NCBI GenBank assembly: GCA_002281535.1
Contig: NCGD01000005.1
Span: forward strand, 166,781 to 230,780
Origin: Sphingomonas sp. 28-63-12
Lineage (GTDB): Bacteria > Pseudomonadota > Alphaproteobacteria > Sphingomonadales > Sphingomonadaceae
Direction: 5' to 3'
Length of the DNA stretch: 64,000 nt
Part shown: positions 9,439 to 17,752 of the stretch, in pieces
Layout: each line of letters begins with the position of its first letter
Position numbering within the stretch: the first letter of the stretch is position 1
The notes under the pieces: model-generated
The model's database searches: none
Seen by the model: the letters and a program-made list of their open reading frames with translations, nothing else
What the model was told of the DNA's origin: nothing
Position numbers and translations under genes: made by a program

Positions 9439-10501
9439 CGGCCAGCAGTCCTACAGACAGCGCATAGAAATTGGAGCAATTATAATCCAGGATCACCCGG
9501 TAATTGCCAGTTAGCAAATAGCCACCCTTACCGGGGCCATCGGGTTCGAGCAGCGTGGCCTGCACCTGATCACCCGGCCAGGGCTTGTCGAGCGGGACCA
9601 AGCCGAGCGCGCGCCATTCCGCCATGGTTTTCCACCCGCTATGCCGATCGAATACCCGGCCACAGCGTGGTGCGTGCATGCGATTGGGCACGGCGCTGCG
9701 ATCAAGGCTTGCCGGCACGGCCACCGCCAGACCCCAGGGCTGGCCGGGCCGCCAGCCGGCATCGACGAAATAATTAGCGATCGAGGCCAGCGTATCGGCC
9801 TCGTTGGTCCAGATATCGGCACGGCCATCGCCATCGCCATCGCGCGCCACACGCATATAGACCGAGGGCAAGAATTGCGGATTGCCTGTCGCTCCGGCCC
9901 AGCTGCCTTTCAACTGCGCGCGTGGCACGCCACGGTCGATCATCTGGAGCGTGGCGATAAATTCGGTCGAGAACAGATCACGCCGGCGGCCTTCATAAGC
10001 AAGCGACGCCAAGGCGCGCGGCAAGTCGAAATTGCCGGTAATTGCCCCATAATTGGTTTCGTGCCCCCAAATCGCCACCATGATCGATTCAGGCACGCCG
10101 GTTTCGCGTTCGATTCTGGCCAGGCGCGGGCGCTGCGACAGATACGCCTGCCGCCCCCGCTCAATCCGTGCATTGTCGACATGCCGCGCCTTGTAGGGCG
10201 CGAAATCGGGGATCGGTGCGCTGGGATCGGCGCCGGGTTGCGCGCGATCGAGTTCAACAACGCGGGCATTGAAACTGAGCGTCGGTAGCACGGCATCGAT
10301 TGTGGCCCGGCTGACGCCGCGCGCTTCAGCTTGGACGCCAAGCGTCTGCAGATAGGCCTGAAAGCCAGCCTCGTCCTGCGCCGTCGCGCTCGTGCCGAGC
10401 AGCAGTCCGGCCGTCACCACGCCAATTGCCGCCACGAGTCGTCGGATAATCATTGCCCTGTCCGCCATGAAAGATCGTTTGCCACAGCGCCGGCGCGACA
10501 T
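9422..10501 (-). CDS. mltB: Lytic murein transglycosylase, MltB family
   Basis: The enzyme cleaves the MurNAc-GlcNAc bond forming 1,6-anhydro ends. The catalytic Glu is in AIWGHETNYGAITG, followed by the family stretches GSWAGATGNPQFLPS and DIWTNEADTLASIANYF. A longer open frame extends to 10786 but runs through the tRNA-Ser gene on the other strand; the ATG at 10501 has a good AGAGGGG ribosome binding site 4 bases upstream, giving 359 residues with an N-terminal signal peptide (IIRRLVAAIGVVTAGLLL). An ATG at 10468 is the alternative. It is the first gene of the long leftward operon. Confidence 0.9.
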   Translation of the reverse strand: MSRRRCGKRSFMADRAMIIRRLVAAIGVVTAGLLLGTSATAQDEAGFQAYLQTLGVQAEARGVSRATIDAVLPTLSFNARVVELDRAQPGADPSAPIPDFAPYKARHVDNARIERGRQAYLSQRPRLARIERETGVPESIMVAIWGHETNYGAITGNFDLPRALASLAYEGRRRDLFSTEFIATLQMIDRGVPRAQLKGSWAGATGNPQFLPSVYMRVARDGDGDGRADIWTNEADTLASIANYFVDAGWRPGQPWGLAVAVPASLDRSAVPNRMHAPRCGRVFDRHSGWKTMAEWRALGLVPLDKPWPGDQVQATLLEPDGPGKGGYLLTGNYRVILDYNCSNFYALSVGLLADAVDH

Positions 10502-10550
10502 GAACCCCTCTTGCACAAAAGTTCGCAGCCGACATAAGCGTGTCGCGCGC

Positions 10551-10640
10551 GGACAGGTGGCCGAGTGGTTTAAGGCAGCGGTCTTGAAAACCGCCGTGGG
10601 TGCAAGCTCACCGTGGGTTCGAATCCCACCCTGTCCGCCA
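10551..10640 (+). tRNA. tRNA-Ser (anticodon UGA)
   Basis: The acceptor stem GGACAGG (10551-10557) pairs with CCTGTCC (10630-10636), followed by a discriminator G and an encoded CCA (10638-10640). The anticodon stem-loop at 10578-10594 has loop CTTGAAA with anticodon TGA at 10585-10587. A long variable arm and the T-loop GGTTCGAATCC are present, as expected for a class II serine tRNA. It sits head to head with the mltB operon. No integrase or duplicated 3' end was seen nearby, so there is no sign that it is used as an attachment site. Confidence 0.98.
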
Positions 10641-10949
10641 ATTTTCCCGATCGTTTTGCGCCTTGCGGCGTCTGCAATCGTTCCCGTTCCTTGTGGCGTT
10701 AGGCGCTGATGGCCGCGATCGGTCTGGCCCTCGGGATGCCAGCCACGCGCCTGTCGTTCGGCGATGAAATTTCCAGCCGAGAGCACCAGCCGCTATCCCC
10801 GGGGATATCGGCAGCCGCTCAGGCGTTGGCAGATTTTGGGGTTAACGAAGCGCCTGCTTAGCCGAAGTGGTTGGCAGCGATTCGAGAATATTCCTTGACT
10901 GAACTGCGCGAGCCATCATCACGATCACTCAATAAGGGGCATCAAGACA
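10641..10949. other. Intergenic region with a 14-bp palindrome
   Basis: About 309 bases without a convincing gene between tRNA-Ser and the sugar dehydrogenase. It contains a perfect 14-base palindrome, TATCCCCGGGGATA, at 10794-10807, which might be a protein-binding site. TTGACT at 10895-10900 could be a -35 element for the downstream gene but no good -10 follows. Nothing else was recognised. Confidence 0.4.
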
Positions 10950-12218
10950 ATGATTGATCGACCGAATCGTCATAAAACGATCATATCGCTTGCGATGACT
11001 GTTTCCATACTGGTGCTTGCAAGTTGCAGCGGTGGTGGGAGCAGTGGCTCCGGCGGCGTGGCCGTGGTGCCGAGCGCGCCGACCCCCTCTCCGACACCGA
11101 CACCGACCCCGACGCCGATCACAGCGGTCAACGCGCAGGCGGTCGCTACTTTTGTGGCGCCCTGGTCCATGGCGTTTCTGCCCGATGGGCGCATTCTTGT
11201 TACCGAACGCCCGCCAACCGCAACGGTGGCCAATCCGGTCGAGTCGGGCCGGTTGCATATTGTCACCCAAGCCGGGGTGGTGTCCGCACCGCTCACCGGC
11301 CTGCCAGACAATGTTGGCCTGCTCGATGTGGTGCTTGATCCGGCCTATGGTTCGAACAGAACGATCTATATCAGCTTCATGGAGCGCGATCCCGCCGCTG
11401 CTCGGTTCGGGCGAAATGCCAGCGATGCCACCGTCGATCCGGCCGGACTTGCCGTCGCCCGTGTTGTTCTATCGAGCGCCGCGAACGATGTTGTGAGTGC
11501 AACCGTAATCTGGCGCCAATTTCCCAAGGTGGTGGCCTTTGCCGGTTCGGGCGAACCGGGCGGACGCATGGCATTCTCGCCGGACGGCAATTACCTCTTC
11601 ATCGCCGCCGGCGATCGCCAGGAATTCGAGCCGGTACAAAGCTTGGACAATACGCTCGGCAAGATCGTCCGGATCTTTCCGGACGGCAGAATCCCGACCG
11701 ACAATCCCTTTGTTGGCAGGGCCGGCGCAAAGCCGGAAATCTGGACGCTGGGTCATCGCAACCCTTATGGGCTTGCCTTCAACGCGTCCGGCCAACTTTG
11801 GGAAAACGAGCATGGGCCAAAGGGCGGCGATGAGTTCAACCTGATCAAGCCAGGCGCCAATTATGGCTGGCCAAATGTTTCCTATGGCGACAATTATGAT
11901 GGTGGCCTCATCCCTAAACCCGCGCCGGGTGATGGGTTCGCGATGTCTGCGCTTTTTTGGACACCATCGGTCGCGCCATCGGGGTTGATTTTCTATTCGG
12001 GCTCGCTCTTTGCCGATTGGCGCGGCGATGCAATCGTTTCGGGCCTGCAATCCAAGGGGCTGATCCGGGTGAGGACAAGTGGCGAGGCGGCAGCCGAGGT
12101 GCAGCGGCTCGATTTGGGCGCGCGCATCCGATCGATTGTCCAGGGCCCCGACGGTTCGCTTTGGGTGCTTGAGGATCAGCCAACCGGGCGTCTACTCAAG
12201 CTAACGCCGTCTGGCTAA
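10950..12218 (+). CDS. PQQ-dependent sugar dehydrogenase family lipoprotein
   Basis: The 422-residue protein has a lipoprotein signal ending LASC (Cys about residue 26), a Gly/Ser stretch and a PTPSPTPTPTPTP linker, then a six-bladed beta-propeller of the glucose/sorbosone dehydrogenase (Asd/YliI) type. Recognisable blocks are WSMAFLPDGRILVTERP near the start, GHRNPYGLAFN and LWENEHGPKGGDEFNLI in the middle, and APSGLIFYSGSLFADWRGD late. Such enzymes oxidise aldoses with PQQ and calcium; the substrate is unknown here. No PQQ biosynthesis genes are in the window. An AAGGGG ribosome binding site precedes the ATG. Confidence 0.9.
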   Translation: MIDRPNRHKTIISLAMTVSILVLASCSGGGSSGSGGVAVVPSAPTPSPTPTPTPTPITAVNAQAVATFVAPWSMAFLPDGRILVTERPPTATVANPVESGRLHIVTQAGVVSAPLTGLPDNVGLLDVVLDPAYGSNRTIYISFMERDPAAARFGRNASDATVDPAGLAVARVVLSSAANDVVSATVIWRQFPKVVAFAGSGEPGGRMAFSPDGNYLFIAAGDRQEFEPVQSLDNTLGKIVRIFPDGRIPTDNPFVGRAGAKPEIWTLGHRNPYGLAFNASGQLWENEHGPKGGDEFNLIKPGANYGWPNVSYGDNYDGGLIPKPAPGDGFAMSALFWTPSVAPSGLIFYSGSLFADWRGDAIVSGLQSKGLIRVRTSGEAAAEVQRLDLGARIRSIVQGPDGSLWVLEDQPTGRLLKLTPSG

Positions 12219-12307
12219 GTCGGGCAGCGTACCGCTTGTCGATTAAACCCGGCGGTCGGCCAACTAACTGAAGTTCGTCGTGGCCGAATGGCAGGCTGCG
12301 CCGCCTT

Positions 12308-12643
12308 TCAGCTGGCGCGGCGCGTCGTCTGGTCGAGTTCGAGCAGGGCTTCAAACGCGTCGGAATCCAGCGCTGTCTGGAATTGGCAGCCAGCCGCGAA
12401 ATCGTCTGACCAAACGATGCTGGCGGCGACCTGGCCGATGTGCGGCAAGGTTAGCCAGATCATCGAGCCGACGCGTAGCGCCGAATAGGTCTCTAATTTG
12501 GCACCGTACACCGACAGATCGACGACCCGGCACAAGGTCCGATCGAGCCCACCACGCCCGATCCGGGCGTCGAGCGACACCGGCGCACGCGGGGTGCGCC
12601 GGCGACCGTCGGTCTGTGCAGGCTCGAATTCGGCAGCGAACAT
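12308..12643 (-). CDS. PilZ-domain protein (putative c-di-GMP receptor)
   Basis: The 111-residue protein is a single PilZ domain. The two c-di-GMP-binding elements are visible: an Arg-rich segment GRRRTPRAPVSLDARI near residue 15 (RxxxR) and DLSVYGAKL (the [D/N]xSxxG motif). Hence it probably binds c-di-GMP and relays it to motility or surface functions; targets cannot be inferred. A GAGGAT ribosome binding site precedes the ATG. A CtrA-like box lies 46 bases upstream. Two c-di-GMP turnover proteins are encoded elsewhere in the window. Confidence 0.87.
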   Translation of the reverse strand: MFAAEFEPAQTDGRRRTPRAPVSLDARIGRGGLDRTLCRVVDLSVYGAKLETYSALRVGSMIWLTLPHIGQVAASIVWSDDFAAGCQFQTALDSDAFEALLELDQTTRRAS

Positions 12644-12688
12644 CGGCGATCCTCATCATTCAGATGAGCAAAGCCTATCGGTTCAGGG

Positions 12689-12703
12689 CTAACGCGGCGT
12701 TAA
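12689..12703 (-). promoter_or_regulatory. CtrA-like box upstream of the PilZ gene
   Basis: Read on the minus strand this is TTAA, seven bases (CGCCGCG), then TTAG, one base off the alphaproteobacterial CtrA consensus TTAA-N7-TTAA. It is 46 bases before the PilZ start codon, a position suited to promoter control. A single short motif can occur by chance, so this is tentative. Confidence 0.3.
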
Positions 12704-12716
12704 CGACGCACGTTGC

Positions 12717-12947
12717 TCACTTCTTGGCGAGCGAAATGCCACCGAAACGCTTATTGAAGCGGGCGACCTGGCCCCCGGTATCCATCATGCGCGAATTACC
12801 ACCGGTCCAGGCTGGATGCGCCAGCGGATCGATTTCCAGCGTCATCAGATCGCCTTCTTTGCCCCAAGTGGTGCGCGTCTGGTAAGTGGTGCCATCGGTC
12901 ATCTGGACGGTGATGAAGTGGTAATCGGGATGGGTATCTTTTTTCAC
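12717..12947 (-). CDS. rpmE: 50S ribosomal protein L31 (zinc-independent form)
   Basis: This 76-residue protein has the L31 pattern [18 protein letters not shown], a central [13 protein letters not shown] and the C-terminal [11 protein letters not shown]. The zinc-binding cysteines of the C-plus form are absent, so it is a C-minus L31. The start codon is GTG (12945-12947) because no ATG fits the conserved N-terminus. It appears to be a single gene with about 100 bases on each side. Confidence 0.95.
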   Translation of the reverse strand: MKKDTHPDYHFITVQMTDGTTYQTRTTWGKEGDLMTLEIDPLAHPAWTGGNSRMMDTGGQVARFNKRFGGISLAKK

Positions 12948-13053
12948 AGGGATCAGGCCTTTGTCTGTGGCTGGTTACCGACCAGCCGGACGTTTGAAGG
13001 GCGCGCGCCTAGCATGGACTGGCGCGCCCCGCAATGGAACATCGGTCAAACGC

Positions 13054-13947
13054 TCAAGGCAGCATCCCGGCCAGGCCTGCGCTGGCATCCCACAACGCGG
13101 CGCAGGCCGTTTCGTCACAGGCAAGCACTGACGGTGTCCGAACGATCGGCTGCAGCCGCTCCATCGACCAGTAGAGACCCCGCCCGCCGGCATAGGCGGG
13201 ATCGCCGGCCAGGGCCGCCAATGCCTGGCCCGAGATATTGGCAGTGCTGACATTGTTGCCCCGCACGACGACCGGCAGGATATGGCGAAAGAGCCACCCG
13301 ACCACGCGACCGTAATCGCGCGCGAGTCCGGTGCCGGGCACGAATCCCGGATCAAATGCCAGGAAACTCAGGTCTGGTCGGTTTTCACAGCGCCGGGCCA
13401 GCTCACGGATCGTCATCAGGTTGCAAAGCTTGGAGGATGAATAGGCCCGACGCCCGGCCAATCCGGCTTGCCGATCGCGATCCGGGTCGCGATCGGGAAA
13501 GGCCAGCTTTTCCGCATCGGCGTGGCGCGGCGCCGGCATCCCTGTGGATTGAACGGGATCATGCGTGCCGCTCGACGTCAGGATGATGCGGCCACCGGCG
13601 GCCATGTGCGGCAGCAGGCGCCGGACCAGCAGATAATGGGCGAGATGATTGACCGCGAAGCAACGCTCATAGCCCTGCGCGCTCCGCTGCGGGGAAACGA
13701 TCTGGATACCGGCATTGCCGATAAGGGCATCTAGGGGGCCGTCGGCAACTGCGGCTTCGGCGAATCGCTCGACACTGGTCAGATCATCCAGATCGAGCGG
13801 CAACGCTGTGGCACTGCTTCCCAGTGTGGCGGGGATGGCATCGGGTCGTCGCGCGCCGATAATCAGCGAGATCTGGGGGTGCGCGATTAGCGCCTGTGCC
13901 GCTTCCAGGCCAATGCCGCTGGTCGCCCCGGTCATCACAATCCGCAT
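13054..13947 (-). CDS. Short-chain dehydrogenase/reductase
   Basis: An NAD(P)-dependent Rossmann-fold oxidoreductase of 297 residues. Motifs are TGATSGIG for cofactor binding at the N-terminus, NAG in LIGNAGIQ, the catalytic Ser of ILTSSGTHDP, and YxxxK as YSSSK. The pattern and length resemble the protochlorophyllide reductase/retinol dehydrogenase-like subgroup; substrate unknown. The start at 13947 is favoured by an AAGGA ribosome binding site 7 bases upstream; a longer frame would begin with TTG inside the putative operator. It follows a TetR gene in the same direction. Confidence 0.9.
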   Translation of the reverse strand: MRIVMTGATSGIGLEAAQALIAHPQISLIIGARRPDAIPATLGSSATALPLDLDDLTSVERFAEAAVADGPLDALIGNAGIQIVSPQRSAQGYERCFAVNHLAHYLLVRRLLPHMAAGGRIILTSSGTHDPVQSTGMPAPRHADAEKLAFPDRDPDRDRQAGLAGRRAYSSSKLCNLMTIRELARRCENRPDLSFLAFDPGFVPGTGLARDYGRVVGWLFRHILPVVVRGNNVSTANISGQALAALAGDPAYAGGRGLYWSMERLQPIVRTPSVLACDETACAALWDASAGLAGMLP

Positions 13948-13957
13948 CAGCAAGTCC

Positions 13958-13977
13958 TTGGTTGGTTGACCGACCAA
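13958..13977. promoter_or_regulatory. Putative TetR-type operator
   Basis: An imperfect 20-base palindrome with half-sites TTGGTtGGTt and gACCgACCAA; 8 of 10 positions pair. It lies 11-30 bases upstream of the SDR start codon, between the SDR and the TetR-family gene, and has the size and symmetry of TetR-family operators. It likely lets the regulator repress the SDR gene, but binding is inferred only from position and symmetry. Confidence 0.6.
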
Positions 13978-14040
13978 TACAGATGTGCGCGCGAGTCATC
14001 AAGCCGCCATCAAAGGCGCCAGGGACGATTCCCGATATCA

Positions 14041-14643
14041 TTAGAGGAGGCGGGGCTCTTCGACCCACAGGGTTGCCGCCTGCTCTAAAATCTGGCCGGC
14101 TGCTACGATGGGGAATTGGGGATCGTTGATCCAGGCGAGCATGATACCGTCAAACGCCGCCTTTAGCGTGGCGGCCAGCGCTAGGTCGCGTGGCGTCGCC
14201 TCTGCTGCGCCCCGTGAGGCCGCGAACACCAGCGCGACCTCGTCGATGGCAGCCTTGTTGATGGCCTGGATAGCGCCTGCCAGCGCCGGCTGGGTCATCG
14301 CCCGCGCCGCGAGTGCCAATCGCAGCTTGAAAAAATCGCGATCGGGTTCGACCGCCGCGCCGGCGGCCGCAAAAAACGCCTCGATCTGCTGATGCGCCGG
14401 TGTCGCCGCCCGCCGGCCCCGGTTGCGCTCCAGATAGGCCTGAAGCCCCCGATGCAGTGCGGCCTCGAGCATCGCCTCCTTGCTGGCAAAATGATAATGG
14501 ACCAGCCCGGTCGTTACCCCGGCCTCGGTAGCGATCAGTTTGACGCTTGCCGCCTCCAAACCGTCACGCGCAACCACGCGAAACGCGGCATCGATCAGCC
14601 GGTCGCGCGTCGAAGGGGGCGACGGATTGGAGGCAGCGGGCAT
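14041..14643 (-). CDS. TetR/AcrR family transcriptional regulator
   Basis: The 200-residue protein has an N-terminal helix-turn-helix domain (TRDRLIDAAFRVVARDG, then IATEAGVTTGLVHYHFASKEAM at about residues 32-53) and a TetR-type ligand-binding C-terminal region. The ATG at 14643 is chosen because it forms a TGATG overlap with the upstream M2 peptidase stop, which couples their translation; the longer open frame begins inside the peptidase. The next gene downstream is an SDR preceded by a palindrome that may be the operator. The ligand is unknown. Confidence 0.9.
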   Translation of the reverse strand: MPAASNPSPPSTRDRLIDAAFRVVARDGLEAASVKLIATEAGVTTGLVHYHFASKEAMLEAALHRGLQAYLERNRGRRAATPAHQQIEAFFAAAGAAVEPDRDFFKLRLALAARAMTQPALAGAIQAINKAAIDEVALVFAASRGAAEATPRDLALAATLKAAFDGIMLAWINDPQFPIVAAGQILEQAATLWVEEPRLL

Positions 14644-16499
14644 CACCACCCGGTTGGCTTGCCTTCGTTCTGCTTGTCGAGCCACGCCTTGAGCGGCGCG
14701 AAATAATCAACCATCGCCTGGCCAGACATTTCGCGACTGCCCGTGAACGCCTCGAGTGCATCAGGCCAGGGCTTTGACTGGCCCAGTTCGAGCATCGCGT
14801 TCAGCCGTGCGCCGACTTCCTTATTGCCGAAAAAGGTGCAGCGGTGCAGCGGGCCGGTCCAGCCGGCCTGTTTGCAGGCAGCCTGGTAAAACTGGAACTG
14901 CAACAGGCGCGCCAGGAAATAGCGGGTATAAGGCACGCTGGCCGGCACATGATATTTCGCGCCAGGGTCAAAACGCGTCGAATCTCGTTCTACCGGCGGG
15001 ATGATGCCTTGATATTGCAGTCGCATCGCGTTCCATGCCGCCTCATAGCCATCGGGCTTGATGACGCCCGAAAACACGCCCCAGCGCCAGCGATCGACCA
15101 GCAGGCCAAAAGGAAGAAACGCCACCTTGTCCATTGCCTGTTTCAGCAGCAGGCCGATGTCCTTGTCCTCGCTCGGCACCCTGGCGGGGTCGAGCAACCC
15201 GATATCGACCAGATATTGCGGTGTGATCGACAGCGCGACGAAATCGCCGATCGCTTCGTGAAAGCCGTCATTGGCGCCGTTCTTGTAAAGGAAGGGCTGC
15301 GCCTTGTAAGCGCGCTGATAATAATTATGGCCCAACTCGTGATGGATGGTGACGAAGTCATCGCCGTTCACCTTGGTGCACATCTTGATCCGGATATCGT
15401 CGAGATTGTCGAGATCCCAAGCCGAGGCATGGCAGATGACGTCGCGGTCGGCCGGCTTGGTAATCTGTGAGCGTGCCCAGAAGGTATCGGGCAATGGGGC
15501 GAAGCCGAGCGAGGAATAGAACCCCTCCCCCGTCTTCACCATCTTCAGTGGATCATAGCCCTTGTCCTTGAGCAGGTCGCCCGTGTCAAAGCCCAGGTCG
15601 CCGGCGCCCTTGGGGGCGACGATGTCATAGATATTTCCCCATTCCTGCGCCCACATATTGCCAAGCAGGTCGGCGCGGATCGGGCCGGTTTTGGGTTGTA
15701 CCGCATCGCCATATTTCGCGTTCAATTTGGCGCGGGTATAGGCGTGGAGCGCGCGATAGAGCGGCTCGACCTCGCGCCATAACTTCTCCGTCAGCGCCGC
15801 AAACTCCTTCGGGCTCATGTCATAGCCCGATCGCCACATCGCGCCGACATCCTGATAGCCGAGCTCGGCTGCCCCCTGATTGGCGATCACCACGCTTCGG
15901 GCATAATCGTCGTGCATTGGCGCGCCGACATTATCGTGCCAGCTGACCCACATTTCCTTGGATTTGGCGGGGTCGCGCACCGTGCCCATCGCGGCTTCGA
16001 TATCGCTGCCGTTGATCGGCTTGCCGTCAAGCGTGCCCATGCCCTTGCCATATTGGGAAGACATGCGCGTAACGATCGTCGCCAGTTCGTCGGCGGACCC
16101 CGGCTTGGTCGGGGCCGGCAGCGTGATCGTGCCGCGCAGCAGATCGAGCTTGCGGACTGTGTCGGGCGAAAGACCCGCCACCTTCTGGAAACGCGCCGCC
16201 TCCAGCGCGAGCTTGACCGCGAGTTCGGTGCCCTCGGCGCCGGATTTCGCGGCCAGCGCATCGGTATCGTCGGTGATATAGGTGGCGTTCACCCATTGGG
16301 TGCGGTTGGCATCGATCGAAAAATCGGCAAGCTGCTTTTCGGCGGCGGCGACAAAGGCATCGGCATCGGCGGCGGTCGGCGGGCTTTTTACGGCAGATGT
16401 CGCCGCAGGCTGCTTGTCTTTGGCAATGGCGGGGTTGGCGAAAAGCGCCATCGTCAGCGCAATCGCCGACAATGGGGCCGACGCGGGGTGGCGGATCAT
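14643..16499 (-). CDS. M2 family peptidyl-dipeptidase (ACE-like), secreted
   Basis: A zinc metallopeptidase related to angiotensin-converting enzyme that would release dipeptides from the C-terminus of periplasmic peptides. Zinc ligands are HHELGH and the downstream Glu in GFHEAIGDFVALS. A signal peptide (MIRHPASAPLSAIALTMALF...AIA) is present. I chose the ATG at 16499 because an AGAGGA ribosome binding site lies 6 bases before it; the next ATG upstream (16505) is too close to that site. Length about 618 residues is normal for bacterial members. The stop overlaps the TetR gene start (TGATG). Confidence 0.93.
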   Translation of the reverse strand: MIRHPASAPLSAIALTMALFANPAIAKDKQPAATSAVKSPPTAADADAFVAAAEKQLADFSIDANRTQWVNATYITDDTDALAAKSGAEGTELAVKLALEAARFQKVAGLSPDTVRKLDLLRGTITLPAPTKPGSADELATIVTRMSSQYGKGMGTLDGKPINGSDIEAAMGTVRDPAKSKEMWVSWHDNVGAPMHDDYARSVVIANQGAAELGYQDVGAMWRSGYDMSPKEFAALTEKLWREVEPLYRALHAYTRAKLNAKYGDAVQPKTGPIRADLLGNMWAQEWGNIYDIVAPKGAGDLGFDTGDLLKDKGYDPLKMVKTGEGFYSSLGFAPLPDTFWARSQITKPADRDVICHASAWDLDNLDDIRIKMCTKVNGDDFVTIHHELGHNYYQRAYKAQPFLYKNGANDGFHEAIGDFVALSITPQYLVDIGLLDPARVPSEDKDIGLLLKQAMDKVAFLPFGLLVDRWRWGVFSGVIKPDGYEAAWNAMRLQYQGIIPPVERDSTRFDPGAKYHVPASVPYTRYFLARLLQFQFYQAACKQAGWTGPLHRCTFFGNKEVGARLNAMLELGQSKPWPDALEAFTGSREMSGQAMVDYFAPLKAWLDKQNEGKPTGW

Positions 16500-16557
16500 G
16501 GGCATTCCTCTGGTTATCGGTCTTGATGCCCTAAAGGACCAGACTGGGGCGCAAGGG

Positions 16558-17313
16558 TCAACCCGCGAGGAAGCCGGCAATTGCCTCGCCAAGCTCCGGT
16601 TTTACCACCGCGCTCATATGATTGCCCGGCACGACGACATGCGTTGCGTGCGGCAGGGCCTGCGCCAGCGCCTCGGCCGATCCATTGTCAAAATCATCGG
16701 CCCCGGCGAGCACGAGCACCGGTTGGGCGATGGCCGCGATTTCGGTAGCGGTCATGTTGACAAAGGTGTCGAGAATATGGACCAGCGCCCTGGGATCGCC
16801 GCCACTGGTCTTTAGAAAGGCCTCGGCGAGCCATTCGGGGGTTCCGCGCGCGAAGCTGCCCGGATTGGTCAGGATGTTGCGGAAGAAATCGCCGCGCGTG
16901 CCGGTGCTGGTCAATCCGTCATAACCCATGCCGGCAATAACCACTCGCCGCGGCGTCGCCCCCAGCGCCAGCATGCGCGCCGTGGTCCGCCCCCCGAGCG
17001 AATAGCCCCCCAGATCATAATCGGTCAGGCCGAGATAATCGATCAACGCAAAGCCGTCTTTCGCGAGCGCGTCTGGCGGATAGGCGGCCGGGTCATGCGG
17101 CTTGGCGCTGTCACCATGCGCGCGCAGATCTGGCATGATCACGCGAAAGCCGCTGGCGGCAATGGCAGCGGCATGGCCATATTTGATCCAGTTGGTCACC
17201 GCGTCCGAGAAAAAGCCGTGAAGGAGGACGATAGCCCGCCCCTCGCCCACTTCACGCCAGACGAGATCGGCACCGTCGAAACCGGCGAAATGGTGGAGCG
17301 CAGGGTTGGTCAT
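16558..17313 (-). CDS. Alpha/beta hydrolase
   Basis: The 251-residue protein has the alpha/beta hydrolase landmarks: oxyanion region LLHGFFSDA, the nucleophile elbow GYSLGG (Ser about residue 105), an acid in LAGADDFDN and the catalytic His in PGNHMSA. It has no signal peptide, so it acts in the cytoplasm on an unknown ester or related substrate. The ATG overlaps the stop of the upstream GFA gene (ATGA), and the M2 peptidase gene follows after 58 bases. Confidence 0.88.
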   Translation of the reverse strand: MTNPALHHFAGFDGADLVWREVGEGRAIVLLHGFFSDAVTNWIKYGHAAAIAASGFRVIMPDLRAHGDSAKPHDPAAYPPDALAKDGFALIDYLGLTDYDLGGYSLGGRTTARMLALGATPRRVVIAGMGYDGLTSTGTRGDFFRNILTNPGSFARGTPEWLAEAFLKTSGGDPRALVHILDTFVNMTATEIAAIAQPVLVLAGADDFDNGSAEALAQALPHATHVVVPGNHMSAVVKPELGEAIAGFLAG

Positions 17314-17750
17314 GCCAGCAATTGCATGAAGGCGGCGGGCGGGGCATTTTCAGCAAAGCTCGGCACGGCGGGGTCGATCGTCAGCCAGGGCTGCTTGCGC
17401 TTGGTCCAGATGTGCATCAGCGGGCTCAATGTCTCGGCAGCGTCAAGCGTCCCCGCCCGCACCACCGCCATACCTGGCCAGCGTGAATTGGTGTTCCACA
17501 ACCGGGTGTGGCAGATGCTGCAGATATGTTGGGTCGAGACCACACCGCTGGGGCGGCTTGCGGCATAATCCACGATCGGGCCTGTGGCGGTGATCGCCGC
17601 ACTGCTGATCATCGCCTGTTCGGAAAAGGCACTGCCCGACCAGGTCTGGCAATATTGGCAATGGCAGGCATAGACCGGCGGCATCGTGGCAACTGCCAGC
17701 GTGTAGCGGCACGCGCCGCAGCGGCACCCGCCCTCGATCTGGTCAGCCAT
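17310..17750 (-). CDS. GFA family protein (CENP-V/Gfa-like, zinc-binding)
   Basis: The fold of glutathione-dependent formaldehyde-activating enzyme, in which cysteines bind two zinc ions. Visible ligands are CRCGAC near the N-terminus, CHCQYC about residues 36-41 and CSICH further on. Many family members are uncharacterised and do not act on formaldehyde, so the name describes the fold. The start at 17750 is favoured because a GGGG element sits 6 bases upstream; the ATG at 17756 abuts it. The gene overlaps the alpha/beta hydrolase by 4 bases. Confidence 0.87.
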   Translation of the reverse strand: MADQIEGGCRCGACRYTLAVATMPPVYACHCQYCQTWSGSAFSEQAMISSAAITATGPIVDYAASRPSGVVSTQHICSICHTRLWNTNSRWPGMAVVRAGTLDAAETLSPLMHIWTKRKQPWLTIDPAVPSFAENAPPAAFMQLLA

Positions 17751-17752
17751 GC

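Noticed and set aside
10551-10640. tRNA-Ser as an integration site
   Set aside because: No integrase, direct repeat of the tRNA end or mobile-element genes were seen on either side.
10502-10786. N-terminal extension of the MltB-like protein
   Set aside because: It would run through the tRNA-Ser gene on the opposite strand; the start at 10501 has a good ribosome binding site.
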